A stretch of DNA of 64,000 nucleotides from Pseudomonas sp. CC120222-01a (GTDB lineage: Bacteria > Pseudomonadota > Gammaproteobacteria > Pseudomonadales > Pseudomonadaceae): NCBI RefSeq assembly GCF_003097235.1, contig NZ_QEQQ01000014.1, forward strand, positions 62,001 through 126,000, written 5' to 3'. The notes beneath the pieces are model-generated. The model was not told the origin of the DNA. It worked only from the letters and a program-made list of their open reading frames with translations, and made no database searches. The position numbers were made by a program, and so were the translations under genes. Positions 35,277 through 44,749 of this stretch are shown piece after piece (position 1 is the stretch's first letter; each line of letters begins with the position of its first letter).

Positions 35277-36176
35277 TCATTGTGCGCTGCGCGCACGTGC
35301 CACCCGCGAACCGTTGGCCCGGCCCAGCACAGCGCTGATGCGCTGGCCGGCGGCGATCAGACGGTCGAGGTCGATACCGGTCTCGATGCCCAGCCCTTGC
35401 AGCAGGTACAGCACATCCTCGGTGGCGATGTTGCCGGTAGCGCCCTTGGCGTAAGGGCAGCCCCCCAGCCCGGCGACCGAGCTGTCGAACACGTTGATGC
35501 CTTCGAGCAGGCTGGCATACACGTTGGCCAGGGCCTGGCCATAGGTGTCGTGGAAGTGGCCGGCCAGCTGCTCGCGGGGCACCACGGCCGACACCACCTC
35601 GAACAGCCGACGGGTGTCACCGGCCGTGCCGGTGCCGATGGTGTCACCCAGCGACACCTCATAGCAGCCCATGTCGTGCAGGGCTTTGGCCACCGGTGCT
35701 ACCTGCTCGGCACTGACCTTGCCTTCATACGGGCAACCCAGCACACAGGACACGTAACCGCGCACCCGCACACCGTGGCTGCGCGCGGCCTCCATGATCG
35801 GTTCGAAGCGCTGCAGGCTTTCGCTGATCGAGCAGTTGATGTTGCGCTGGGAGAAGGCCTCGGAAGCGGCGGCGAACACCGCCACTTCCTTCACCCCGGC
35901 TGCCAGGGCGTCCTCGAAGCCGCGCAGGTTGGGCGCCAGCGCGGCATAGGTAACACCGGCGCGCTGGTGGATGCCGGCGAACACCTCGGCGGAGCCTGCC
36001 ATCTGCGGCACCCATTTGGGCGAAACGAAGCTGCCGACCTCGATGTAGCTCAGCCCGGCGTCGGTCAGGTCGTCGACCAGGCGCACCTTGTCGGTGACGC
36101 TGATGGGCTGGGCTTCGTTCTGCAGGCCGTCGCGGGGGCCGACTTCGACCAGGCGGACTGTTGCGGGCATGGGCAT
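35277..36176 (-). CDS. mvaB: hydroxymethylglutaryl-CoA lyase
   Basis: 299 residues. The HMG-CoA lyase pattern is clear: RLVEVGPRDGLQNEAQPI at the N-terminus (divalent metal Asp and catalytic Arg), YIEVGSFVSPKWVPQMAG, GDTIGTGTAGD, the metal ligands in HFHDTYGQAL, and the signature loop VAGLGGCPYAKGATGN with the active-site Cys. It splits HMG-CoA to acetoacetate and acetyl-CoA, the last step of leucine/isovalerate breakdown. The MerR-type gene 13 bp upstream is probably its co-transcribed regulator. Confidence 0.96.
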   Translation of the reverse strand: MPMPATVRLVEVGPRDGLQNEAQPISVTDKVRLVDDLTDAGLSYIEVGSFVSPKWVPQMAGSAEVFAGIHQRAGVTYAALAPNLRGFEDALAAGVKEVAVFAAASEAFSQRNINCSISESLQRFEPIMEAARSHGVRVRGYVSCVLGCPYEGKVSAEQVAPVAKALHDMGCYEVSLGDTIGTGTAGDTRRLFEVVSAVVPREQLAGHFHDTYGQALANVYASLLEGINVFDSSVAGLGGCPYAKGATGNIATEDVLYLLQGLGIETGIDLDRLIAAGQRISAVLGRANGSRVARARSAQ

Positions 36177-36189
36177 GGTGGGGTTCCTG

Positions 36190-36588
36190 TCAGCGTTTGT
36201 CGTTGTTGTTCAGGGTGGCCGCCAGGGCCTGTTCGCAGCGCTCCTGGGCGGTGTCCAGTTCCAGTTGCATCTGGTGGATGTCGAGCATCTGCTGTTCCAG
36301 CTGGGCGCGCCGCTCGGCGATCTTCGCCAGCATGCTGTGCAGCTGCTTGAGGTTGCCGCTGCTGGGGTCGTACAGCTCGATCAGCTCACGGCATTCGGCC
36401 AGCGAGAAGCCGATGCGCTTGCCGCGCAGGATGAGCTTCAGGCTGACTTTATCGCGGGCCGAATAGATGCGCTCCAGCCCACGCCGCTCGGGGCTCAGCA
36501 GGCCCTGTTCCTCATAGAAGCGGATGGCGCGGGTGGTGATGTCCAGTTCGCGGGAGAGGTCGGAGATGCTGTAGGTCTGGCTGCTCAT
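36190..36588 (-). CDS. liuR: MerR-family regulator, LiuR-like
   Basis: 132 residues: helix-turn-helix YSISDLSRELDITTRAIRFY, EEQGLLSPERRGLERIYSAR, then a dimerisation coiled coil rich in Glu and Gln and no metal-binding Cys. That, and linkage to HMG-CoA lyase, fits LiuR, the regulator of leucine/isovalerate utilisation genes. The usual liuABCD genes are not adjacent, so the regulator here is paired only with the lyase. Confidence 0.82.
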   Translation of the reverse strand: MSSQTYSISDLSRELDITTRAIRFYEEQGLLSPERRGLERIYSARDKVSLKLILRGKRIGFSLAECRELIELYDPSSGNLKQLHSMLAKIAERRAQLEQQMLDIHQMQLELDTAQERCEQALAATLNNNDKR

Positions 36589-36651
36589 GCTTGGGCTCGG
36601 CGTGGGGTATGCCAGTATCCTGAGGGCAGGTTGACGTTTACGTCAAGCGGA

Positions 36652-37530
36652 TCAATCGGGCTGCACCGCACGCCGGTAAGCATTGGGCGTCTGCCCGCTC
36701 AGGCGCTTGAAGAAGCGGGCGAAGTAGGTCGGGTCGCTGAAGCCCAGGCTGTCCGAAAGCTGGCCGATGCTCATGCGCGTATAGATGAGGTTGCGCCGTG
36801 CCTCCAGCAGCAGGCGCTGGTGGATCACCTGCAAGGCGGTCTGCCCGCTCAGCGCCCGGCACAGCTGGTTGAGCTGCAGGCTGGGGATGTTCAGGCGCGC
36901 GGCGAAGTCCTCCACCGACAGGTGTTCGCGGTAATGCGCCTCGACCAGCCGCAGGTACTGCCCGAGCAACTGCCGGTCTCGCTCGTCGCGGTTGCGTGGG
37001 GCCTGCCCCAGTTGCTGGCGGCGGCTGATCCACACCATCAGCGCGGTTACCAGCGCGTCGAGCATGATCGCCCGCGCGGGGGCGTTGCCCTGGTATTCCT
37101 GTTGCAAGGTTTCGATCAGGCCGCGCAGCTGTATGCGGTCCTTGCCCAGCGGGTAACACGCCGCTTTCGCCAGCACGCCCAGCGGCGCGCCCAGGCGCTG
37201 TTCCAGGTCGGCCACCAGCGCGGTGCCGAAGGTCAGCACATGGCCCTGGATATCGGCGCTGAAGCGAAAACCATGCACGGTCAGCGGCGGCACCACTTGA
37301 ATCGCAGCCTCAAGAATGGTGCTGCGCACACCTTCGATTTCCACCTGGGCCTCGCCGCGCTGCACATACAGCAACTGGAACAGCTCGGCGTGCTGGTGCG
37401 GCTTGATCTCCCAGTGGTGCAGGCGGCTGCGCGCCGGGATCGACTCGCAATGCAGCAGGTCGGTGCCGGGCCAGTGCTGGTTTTCGCCATATAACTGGAA
37501 CAGCGGGACACCGGGGAGGGTGGATTTCAT
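36652..37530 (-). CDS. pobR: AraC-family activator of 4-hydroxybenzoate hydroxylase
   Basis: 292 residues. An N-terminal cupin-like effector domain (LHHWEIKPHQHAELFQLLYV) is followed by two helix-turn-helix motifs of AraC type (LSVEDFAARLNIPSLQLNQL and SIGQLSDSLGFSDPTYFARF, then FKRLSGQTPNAYRRA). It is divergent from pobA with a 130-bp shared promoter region, which matches the AraC-type PobR/PobC of Pseudomonas. It would respond to 4-hydroxybenzoate. Confidence 0.88.
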   Translation of the reverse strand: MKSTLPGVPLFQLYGENQHWPGTDLLHCESIPARSRLHHWEIKPHQHAELFQLLYVQRGEAQVEIEGVRSTILEAAIQVVPPLTVHGFRFSADIQGHVLTFGTALVADLEQRLGAPLGVLAKAACYPLGKDRIQLRGLIETLQQEYQGNAPARAIMLDALVTALMVWISRRQQLGQAPRNRDERDRQLLGQYLRLVEAHYREHLSVEDFAARLNIPSLQLNQLCRALSGQTALQVIHQRLLLEARRNLIYTRMSIGQLSDSLGFSDPTYFARFFKRLSGQTPNAYRRAVQPD

Positions 37531-37660
37531 CAGGTAATCGCTTGTCCGTTAATCGAACGATTTTTGTAAAAGTGCATTTTTTTCATCGGATAGCACAGCT
37601 AATTGGCAGTTATTGCCAGTAAAAATGCAAGAGCAAACCCTCTCGAACGAGATAAAAACA

Positions 37661-38848
37661 ATGAACACTCAGGTTGCAATCATCGGTGCAGGTCCGTCCG
37701 GCCTGCTACTCGGTCAGTTGCTGTACAAAGCTGGTATCGACACGGTCATCCTCGAACGCCAGACCCCCGAATATGTGCTCGGCCGCATCCGCGCCGGGGT
37801 GCTTGAACAAGGCACCGCCGACCTGCTGCGTGAAGCCGGCGTCAGCGAGCGCATGGACCGTGAAGGCCTGGTCCATGAGGGCGTCGAACTGCTGGTTGCA
37901 GGTCGTCGCCAGCGGCTGGACCTGAAGGGCCTGACCGGCGGCAAGACGGTGATGGTCTACGGCCAGACCGAAGTCACCCGCGACCTGATGCAGGCCCGCG
38001 AAGCCAGCGGCGCGCCGATCATCTATTCCGCCAGCAATGTGCAGCCGCACGAGCTCAAGGGCGAACGGCCTTACGTAACCTTCGAAAAGGACGGCCAGAC
38101 CCACCGCCTGGACTGCGACTACATCGCGGGTTGCGATGGCTTCCACGGCGTATCGCGCAAGAGCATCCCCGAAGGCGTGCTCAAGGAGTACGAGCGGGTC
38201 TACCCGTTCGGCTGGCTGGGCATGCTGTCCGATACCCCGCCGGTGAACCACGAGCTGATCTACGCCCACCATGAACGGGGTTTCTCACTGTGCAGCCAGC
38301 GCTCGCAGACGCGCAGCCGCTACTACCTGCAGGTGCCGCTGGAAGAGCGGGTGGAGGACTGGTCCGACGAGCGCTTCTGGAACGAACTCAAGGCGCGCCT
38401 GCCCGCAGACGTGGCGCAGCAGCTGGTCACCGGGCCCGCGCTGGAAAAGAGCATCGCGCCGCTGCGCAGCCTGGTGGTCGAGCCAATGCAGTACGGCCAT
38501 CTGTTCCTGGTCGGTGATGCCGCGCACATCGTCCCGCCCACGGGCGCCAAGGGCCTGAACCTGGCGGCGTCCGACGTCAACTACCTGTACCGGATCTTGG
38601 TCAAGGTGTACCGCGAGGGGCGTACCGACCTGCTGGAGCAGTATTCGCCGCTGGCCCTGCGCCGGGTCTGGAAGGGGGAGCGCTTCAGCTGGTTCATGAC
38701 CCAGCTGCTGCATGACTTCGGCGAGCACAAGGATGCCTGGGACCAGAAGATGCAGGAGGCCGACCGCGAGTACTTCCTGACATCGCCGGCGGGGCTGGTG
38801 AACATTGCCGAGAATTATGTGGGGTTGCCGTACGAAGAGGTGGCCTGA
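37661..38848 (+). CDS. pobA: 4-hydroxybenzoate 3-monooxygenase
   Basis: 395 residues from the ATG at 37661 (MNTQVAIIGAGPSGLLLGQL), the normal family length; the frame upstream from 37613 is promoter DNA. FAD motifs GAGPSGLLLGQLL and LVGDAAHIVPPTGAKGLN are present, along with DCDYIAGCDGFHGVSR. It hydroxylates 4-hydroxybenzoate to protocatechuate with NADPH and O2, feeding the protocatechuate arm of the beta-ketoadipate pathway. The divergent AraC gene is its activator. Confidence 0.97.
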   Translation: MNTQVAIIGAGPSGLLLGQLLYKAGIDTVILERQTPEYVLGRIRAGVLEQGTADLLREAGVSERMDREGLVHEGVELLVAGRRQRLDLKGLTGGKTVMVYGQTEVTRDLMQAREASGAPIIYSASNVQPHELKGERPYVTFEKDGQTHRLDCDYIAGCDGFHGVSRKSIPEGVLKEYERVYPFGWLGMLSDTPPVNHELIYAHHERGFSLCSQRSQTRSRYYLQVPLEERVEDWSDERFWNELKARLPADVAQQLVTGPALEKSIAPLRSLVVEPMQYGHLFLVGDAAHIVPPTGAKGLNLAASDVNYLYRILVKVYREGRTDLLEQYSPLALRRVWKGERFSWFMTQLLHDFGEHKDAWDQKMQEADREYFLTSPAGLVNIAENYVGLPYEEVA

Positions 38849-38884
38849 CGCCAGGTCTGGAGTTCGACGCGAAACCTGTGGGCC

Positions 38885-39001
38885 TCAGTGGTTGAGTAGC
38901 TGCACCATCTCTTGGTAGCCCCGCTGACGCGCATGCGCCAGCGCGGTCACCCCGTCCTTGTCGGAAAAATCAGCCCGGGGCTTGAAGTTAAGAATGCGCA
39001 T
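38885..39001 (-). pseudogene. C-terminal ankyrin-repeat remnant
   Basis: The minus strand encodes RADFSDKDGVTALAHARQRG and then YQEMVQLLNH, a typical ankyrin repeat (DKDG.TAL..A...G....V..LL) ending at a stop codon. Upstream the frame turns into sequence without ankyrin pattern (antisense of the ggt start), so only the last repeat of a former gene seems to remain. Confidence 0.5.
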
Positions 39002-39046
39002 GACCCACAGTGGCCCGCTTGATAGGTAAAGGCAGGATGCACGCCA

Positions 39047-40837
39047 ATGAGAGTGTCCACAGCGCTGATCACCACCCTGTGCCTGGCAACGGCCAGTGGC
39101 GTTGCCAGGGCCGACCAGCCGCTTCCCACCCCCCCGGAGCTGGAGTCCGGCTACCGCAGTGGCCTGCAGCCGGTGCACGCCAGCCGGCACATGGTGGCGG
39201 CCGCCAACCCGCTGGCCAGTGAAGCCGGGCGGGCGATGCTGCGAGCCGGTGGCAGTGCCATCGATGCGGCGATCGCCATGCAGATGGTGCTCACGCTGGT
39301 CGAACCACAATCCAGTGGCATTGGCGGCGGCGCATTCATCCTGTACTGGGATGGCCAGCGCGTGCAGGCCTTCGACGGCCGCGAAGCCGCACCAGCAGGG
39401 GTGACGGAAAGGTTATTCCTGCAAGCGGATGGGTCGCCCATGCCGTTTCGTGCAGCGCAGATCGGCGGGCGCTCGGTAGGCGTGCCGGGCGTGCTGCGGG
39501 CGCTGAAACTGGCCCATGACCAGCACGGCAAGCTGCCCTGGAAGGACCTGTTCGCACCGGCCATCGCCTTGGCGCGCAATGGTTTTGCGGTTTCCGAACG
39601 GCTGCACACGTTGGTGGCCGGCGACCCCTTCATTGCCCGCTCGCCAGCCATGGCGCGCTACTTTCTGGATGACCAGGGCAAGCCGCTGGCCGTCGGCACG
39701 ATCCTGCGCAACCCTGCGCTTGCGCAGACCTTCGAGCGCATTGCAGAGCAGGGCGTCGATGCGTTCTACACGGGTGAGATCGCCGAAGCGATGGTGGCCG
39801 AAGTGCGCCACCACGCCAATGCCGGGCAGTTATCGCTCGACGATTTGCAGCGTTACCAGGCCAAGGCCCGCGAACCGGTCTGTGGCCCGTACAAGGCCTG
39901 GACCATCTGCGGCATGCCGCCGCCATCGTCCGGTGGGGTGAGTGTGTTGCAGACCCTGGGCATTCTCGACGCCCTGCAGCACACCTCGGCGCAGCGCGAC
40001 CTGGCCGACCTGCCGCCACGCCAGGTGGCCTCCGTGGCTGGGTTCGAACCTGCGCCGCAGGCCGTGCACCTGATGGCCGAAGCCGAGCGTCTGGCCTTCG
40101 CCGACCGCGCCCAGTACCTGGCCGACAGCGATTACGTGCCGGTGCCGGTCAAGTCGCTGCTCGACCCGGCCTACCTCGCCGAGCGCGCCAAACAGGTCGG
40201 CGAGTACAGCATGAAGCACGCCCGCCCGGGCAACCCGCAGGGTGCCAACCTGGCCCTGGCGCCGGACCGCTCGCCATTGCGGATTTCCACCTCGCACCTG
40301 TCTGCCGTCGATGACAGCGGCCAGGCCCTGGCCATGACCACGTCAGTGGAGTCGGCATTCGGTTCGCACTTGATGGTCGGCGGCTTTTTACTGAACAACC
40401 ACCTGACCGACTTTTCCTTCCTGCCTGCGGAAAACGGCAAGCCGGTGGCCAACCGGGTGCAGCCCGGCAAGCGGCCGTTGTCGGCGATGGCGCCCACCCT
40501 GGTGTTCTCGCGTGCCTCGGGCGAGCTGGTGGCGAGCCTCGGCTCCCCCGGTGGTTCGCAAATCATCGGCTACGTGAACAAGGCGCTGATCGGCCTGCTG
40601 GACTGGCATCTCGATCCGCAACAGGCGGCCAACCTGCCCAATTTCGGCAGCCGCAATGCCGGGACCGAAGTGGAGGCGGGGCTGGCCAGCCCGGCGCTGA
40701 TCCGCCAGCTGGCGGCGTGGGGCCACGAGGTCACGCCGATGACCATGACCAGTGGCATGCAGATCATCCAGCGCACCGCCGAGGGTTGGGCAGGTGGCGC
40801 CGACCCGCGGCGCGAGGGTATGGCGCTCGGCGACTAG
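39047..40837 (+). CDS. ggt: gamma-glutamyltransferase
   Basis: 596 residues with a signal peptide (MRVSTALITTLCLATASGVA, cleavage near ARA). Large-subunit features: ANPLASEAGRAMLRAGGSAI, VEPQSSGIGGGAFILYWDGQ. Autoprocessing Thr lies in ISTSHLSAVDDSGQALAM at the start of the small subunit, with GSPGGSQIIGYVNK toward the C-terminus. It acts in the periplasm, hydrolysing or transferring gamma-glutamyl groups from glutathione. A LysR gene follows 65 bp downstream but an operon is not obvious. Confidence 0.95.
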   Translation: MRVSTALITTLCLATASGVARADQPLPTPPELESGYRSGLQPVHASRHMVAAANPLASEAGRAMLRAGGSAIDAAIAMQMVLTLVEPQSSGIGGGAFILYWDGQRVQAFDGREAAPAGVTERLFLQADGSPMPFRAAQIGGRSVGVPGVLRALKLAHDQHGKLPWKDLFAPAIALARNGFAVSERLHTLVAGDPFIARSPAMARYFLDDQGKPLAVGTILRNPALAQTFERIAEQGVDAFYTGEIAEAMVAEVRHHANAGQLSLDDLQRYQAKAREPVCGPYKAWTICGMPPPSSGGVSVLQTLGILDALQHTSAQRDLADLPPRQVASVAGFEPAPQAVHLMAEAERLAFADRAQYLADSDYVPVPVKSLLDPAYLAERAKQVGEYSMKHARPGNPQGANLALAPDRSPLRISTSHLSAVDDSGQALAMTTSVESAFGSHLMVGGFLLNNHLTDFSFLPAENGKPVANRVQPGKRPLSAMAPTLVFSRASGELVASLGSPGGSQIIGYVNKALIGLLDWHLDPQQAANLPNFGSRNAGTEVEAGLASPALIRQLAAWGHEVTPMTMTSGMQIIQRTAEGWAGGADPRREGMALGD

Positions 40838-40902
40838 CGCGTTGCCGGGCCTGGAGTGGCGTGGTAGAAGTCAGTCTTGTCATTCAGTAGTTGAATACCA
40901 AG

Positions 40903-41784
40903 ATGTCCATCAGCGTTAAATCGAATAGAGCCCTGTTCGACCTCGACCTGTTGCGCGCCATCGTCGTGGTGGCCGATTGCGGCAGCTTCACCACGGCCGC
41001 CGCGCGCCTGCATTCGACCCAGTCGACCATCAGCCAGAAGGTGCGCCGCCTCGAAGACATGGTCGGCCACCGCCTGCTGGTACGCGGCAATCGCGACGTA
41101 TTGCCGACCGACGCCGGCCAGACCTTGCTCGGTTATGCCCGGCACATGCTGGCGCTGAACGACCAGATGCTCGAAGCCCTGGCCGGGGCCATGGTCGGTG
41201 TCACCGTACGCCTGGGCGTGCCCGAGGATTTCGTCGGCGGGCGCACCACCAACGCACTGTCGGCGTTCAGCCGCCTGCACCCGCAGGTCAAGCTGGAAGT
41301 CACCAGCGGCCTGTGCCGCGACCTCAGCCAGGCCTACGACAATGGCGAGCTCGACCTGGTGCTGCTCAAGCAGCGGCGCAACAGCCGCGAAGGTGTGGCC
41401 TGCTGGCCCGAGCGCCTGCAGTGGATCGACAGTGCGCGCATGCCGGCGTTCGAGCTAGACCCGATTCCCCTGGTGACCTTCCCGCCGCGTGGGCTGTACC
41501 GCGAAGACATGATCAGTGCCATCGAAGGCATGGGCCGGCGCTGGCGCATCAGCTTTACCAGTTCCAGCCTCAGCGGCATCCAGGCGGCAGTGGCCGACGG
41601 CATGGGCATCAGCCTGTTGCCACCGCGGGCGGCGACCGCTGAGCACCGGGTGCTGGGGCAGGCGCAGGGGTTGCCGGAGGTGGACAGCTACGAGATCGTC
41701 ATCGTGCACAAGCCGACGGCGGATGTGATGGTCAAGGATCTGGCCGGGGTGATGAGCCAGCTGTTGGCGGGCGGAGGGATCTGA
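40903..41784 (+). CDS. LysR-family transcriptional regulator
   Basis: 293 residues from the ATG at 40903; an upstream TTG at 40891 is less likely. The DNA-binding helix-turn-helix is LLRAIVVVADCGSFTTAAAR and LHSTQSTISQKVRRLEDMVG. The remainder is the usual effector domain (VRLGVPEDFVGGRTTNALSA). Its target is not clear: it is on the same strand as ggt and the next LysR gene. Confidence 0.9.
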   Translation: MSISVKSNRALFDLDLLRAIVVVADCGSFTTAAARLHSTQSTISQKVRRLEDMVGHRLLVRGNRDVLPTDAGQTLLGYARHMLALNDQMLEALAGAMVGVTVRLGVPEDFVGGRTTNALSAFSRLHPQVKLEVTSGLCRDLSQAYDNGELDLVLLKQRRNSREGVACWPERLQWIDSARMPAFELDPIPLVTFPPRGLYREDMISAIEGMGRRWRISFTSSSLSGIQAAVADGMGISLLPPRAATAEHRVLGQAQGLPEVDSYEIVIVHKPTADVMVKDLAGVMSQLLAGGGI

Positions 41785-41808
41785 CGCGGCCTTTGAAGCT
41801 TGCACAAA

Positions 41809-41840
41809 CCCTGTGGGAGCGGGCATGCCCGCGGGAAGAG
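41809..41840. repeat. REP-like palindrome
   Basis: CCTGTGGGAGCGGGCATGCC followed by CGCGGGAAG, a single Pseudomonas REP unit in the 82-bp gap between two same-strand LysR genes. Confidence 0.7.
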
Positions 41841-41866
41841 GTCGGTAGCCATGACCGGAGCTTCAA

Positions 41867-42754
41867 ATGCATTTCGACCTGGCAGACCTGCGGCTTTTCA
41901 TCCATATCGGCGAATCGCCGAGCCTGACCCAGGGTGCGCGCCGGGCGTTCCTATCGCCGGCTGCCGCCAGTGCGCGGATCAAGGCGCTGGAAGCGCAGCT
42001 CGACACGCGCCTGCTGTACCGCGACAGCCGTGGTGTCGAACTGACTCCGGCGGGGCACAAGTTGTTGATGCATGCCCGGCTGATCATGCGCCAGGTCGAT
42101 TACCTGAAAGCCGAGTTCACCCAGTTCGGCACCGACCTGGCTGGGCATATCCGCATCTTCGCCAACACCACTGCCGTCACCGAGTTCCTGCCCGAAGTGC
42201 TGGCCGGTTTCATGGCCAAGCGCCCCGGGGTGACTGTCGACCTGCAGGAGCGCCTGTCGCGGGACATCGTGCGCGGCGTGCTCGATGGCAGCAGCGACAT
42301 GGGCATCATCGCAGGGCCGGTGGAGGCCAGCGGCTTGCAGGTGATGCACTTCAGCACCGATCGTCTGGTGCTGATCGTGCCGGCCGGCCATGAGCTGGCA
42401 GGGCGCAAGACGGTGACCTTGAAACAGACCTTGGACTTTCAGCATATCGGCCTGCACGACGGCAGCACCTTGCTGAGCTTTCTGCGCGACCATGTCGAGC
42501 GCATGGGCCTGAACCTGTCGCTGCGTATCCAGCTGTCGAGTTTCGAGGCCATCTGCCGGCTGGTGGAGGCGGGGGTGGGTATCGGCATCATCCCCGAGTC
42601 GGCGGCGCTGCGGCACAGCCAGACCATGGAGCTGGTGACCATCAGCCTGGATGAGCCGTGGGCGGTGCGCGAGCGGAGCATCCTGGTGCGGGAACTGGAT
42701 GCGCTGCCGGGGACGGTGCGGGCGTTGATTGCGACGTTGATGCCAGAAACTTGA
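41867..42754 (+). CDS. LysR-family transcriptional regulator
   Basis: 295 residues (MHFDLADLRLFIHIGESPSL). The helix-turn-helix TQGARRAFLSPAAASARIKA and the effector domain IRIFANTTAVTEFLPEVLAG are typical. No metabolic partner is adjacent; downstream lies only the palindromic element. Target unknown. Confidence 0.9.
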   Translation: MHFDLADLRLFIHIGESPSLTQGARRAFLSPAAASARIKALEAQLDTRLLYRDSRGVELTPAGHKLLMHARLIMRQVDYLKAEFTQFGTDLAGHIRIFANTTAVTEFLPEVLAGFMAKRPGVTVDLQERLSRDIVRGVLDGSSDMGIIAGPVEASGLQVMHFSTDRLVLIVPAGHELAGRKTVTLKQTLDFQHIGLHDGSTLLSFLRDHVERMGLNLSLRIQLSSFEAICRLVEAGVGIGIIPESAALRHSQTMELVTISLDEPWAVRERSILVRELDALPGTVRALIATLMPET

Positions 42755-42762
42755 TGTCAGCG

Positions 42763-43517
42763 GCGCTAGCCGCTTCTTGCTCTTGCTCTTGCTCTTGCTC
42801 TTGCTCTTGCTCTTGCTCTGCTTTTGCTTTGGCTTCTAAGCGCGCGATAGTTCAGGCGACGCAGAGTGCGACTTCAGGAGGCCGAACGCAGGTCTTGCGG
42901 AGGGAGGTGACGGGCATGGATGCCCGTCAAGCGCTGCGGCCCAGGATGGGCCGTTCAGCGCGGTCCTCCCGGGAGCAAGGCCGGAGTGAGGGAACCCCGT
43001 AGCGCAGCGTAGGGGCCGGATGATGGGAGCCGGGGTTTTTGGTCACTTTTTGCCCAGTCAAAAAGTGACCCGCCGTAAGGGCGGAAAGGTGACTGTGCGC
43101 CACCATCGCAAATGGATGCGCACCTGATCTGAAAGCCAAAAGCCAAAAGCCAAAGATCGACTGCGACGGTTTTGATTGTTCCGAGTACATTCATTTGCGA
43201 TGACGACGCACAGTCACCTTTCCGCCCTTACGGCGGGTCACTTTTTGTCAAACGCGACAAAAAGTAACCAAAAAACGCTGGCTCCCATCATCCGGCCCCT
43301 GCGCTGCGCTCCGGGGTCCCCTCGCTCCGGCGCCTTCCGGGCCCGCGCGGCCTACGACTTGCTGCGCAAGTCTACATCTCGCGCCTTCGGCTACGCCGAA
43401 GGGGTGCTGCGCACCCTGGCCCTCCAGACGCCTGCGCTCGGCCTCCTGAAGTCGCATTCGGCGTTTGCTGAGCTACCGCGCACTTAGAAGCCAAAGCAAA
43501 AGCAAAAGCAAACAGCG
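42763..43517. repeat. ~750-bp palindromic repeat element, copy B with a swapped arm segment
   Basis: The left tip is a run of CTTGCT hexamers (from about 42775) and the right tip is AAGCAAAAGCAAAAGC up to about 43510. Left arm and centre are nearly the same as copy A (17650-18420), including GGGAGGTGACGGGCATGGAT and GGCGGAAAGGTGACTGTGCG. In the right arm, 43331-43430 is a different sequence (CGCCTTCCGGGCCCGCGCGG...) in place of the GGGAGGACCGCGCTGCAGG block found in copy A. The element fills the gap between a LysR gene and the convergent MFS gene, ending at the latter's stop codon. Confidence 0.85.
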
Positions 43518-44729
43518 TTAGCCAACTTGGTTACTGGCTGGAGTCTCTCCCTGCAGGTGCTTGCGCTCCTGCAATGAAGAGGCCAGCACGAAGGCAATGG
43601 CCACCAGCGTCAGCACTGGCAGCATGGCCAGGCGCAGGCCGAAATGCTCACCGATGAGGCCCAGCAGCGGCGGGCCGACCAGAAAGGCCAGGTAACCGGC
43701 CGTGGCAGCCAATCGCACCCGCTGATCGCCGCCCGCACCACTTTCGCCCGCCGCCGAGATGGCCAGCGGGAAGCCCAGCGAAGCACCAATGCCCCACAGC
43801 ACCACGGCGGCTGCAGCGACCCACTGCACATCGCAGAACACCACCAGCGCCAAGCTCAGGGTGCCGATCAAGGCGCTGGCCCGTAGCGTGAAGGCGCGGC
43901 CGAAACGGCGGATCACCGGCGCTCCGGCAAAGCGGCCAAGGGTCATGCCGATGGTGAACACCAGGTAGATCAAAGTGCCCGTGGTCTGGGCAAATCCGTG
44001 GCCATCGATCATCAGCAATGGCAGCCAGTCGTTGGCCGCGCCTTCAGCCAAGGCCATGGCCAGCACCACCAGGCAGATCAGCAGCAGGCGCCGGTCCTTC
44101 AGCAAGGTCGACCAGTGTCCCTCATGGGCGCTGCCCGACTGCTGTGCGTCGGGCAGCTCGCTGGCCCGAGGGGCGTGCCCGATCAGCATCAAGGTGGCGA
44201 TTGCCGACAAACCGGCGATGCTCAGCAAATGCACGTCCAGTGGCACTTCGACAGCGGTCATCGCCATGCCGACCAGGGCGCCGATCAGCGTGCCAAGGCT
44301 GAAAAACCCGTGCAAGGTCGTCATGATCGGCGCATCGATGGCTCTTTCCACTGCGGCACCTTCGATGTTCGCCGCAATATCTGCCCAGCCCATGCCCAGG
44401 CCGAACACCAGCAGGCCGGCAAAGGCACACCAGGCGCTGTTCAGGTCACTGCTCGCCGCCAGCACGCACAGCCCGGCCGACAGGCCGAGCAGGCCCAGGC
44501 GAAGCATGCGGTTGGCACCCACACGGGCAATGAGGCGGCCGGCGCTGAGGATGCCCAGCATGGCCCCCGCAGAGAAGCCGAACAGGATCATGCCCATCTG
44601 CTCGGTGGAGGCCTGCAGGCCATCGCGCAGGGCAGGGGTGCGGGTAACCCAGGTGGCCAGGGTCAGCCCCGGCAGCAGGAACAGCAGGTAAAGCGCATGG
44701 CGGGACCAAGGGGTGACGGTGGCAGGCAT
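43518..44729 (-). CDS. MFS transporter
   Basis: 403 residues with 12 predicted membrane segments (LYLLFLLPGLTLATWVTRTP first) and a central hydrophilic loop after helix 6. The fold resembles the sugar/drug exporters related to E. coli YbjJ, with GWADIAANIEGAAVERAIDA near helix 4. Substrate is not determined. Two tandem palindromes just upstream (44750-44784) suggest repression by a TetR-type protein not encoded adjacent to it. Confidence 0.88.
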   Translation of the reverse strand: MPATVTPWSRHALYLLFLLPGLTLATWVTRTPALRDGLQASTEQMGMILFGFSAGAMLGILSAGRLIARVGANRMLRLGLLGLSAGLCVLAASSDLNSAWCAFAGLLVFGLGMGWADIAANIEGAAVERAIDAPIMTTLHGFFSLGTLIGALVGMAMTAVEVPLDVHLLSIAGLSAIATLMLIGHAPRASELPDAQQSGSAHEGHWSTLLKDRRLLLICLVVLAMALAEGAANDWLPLLMIDGHGFAQTTGTLIYLVFTIGMTLGRFAGAPVIRRFGRAFTLRASALIGTLSLALVVFCDVQWVAAAAVVLWGIGASLGFPLAISAAGESGAGGDQRVRLAATAGYLAFLVGPPLLGLIGEHFGLRLAMLPVLTLVAIAFVLASSLQERKHLQGETPASNQVG

Positions 44730-44749
44730 TCGAGGCTCGCTGGGTTTAT

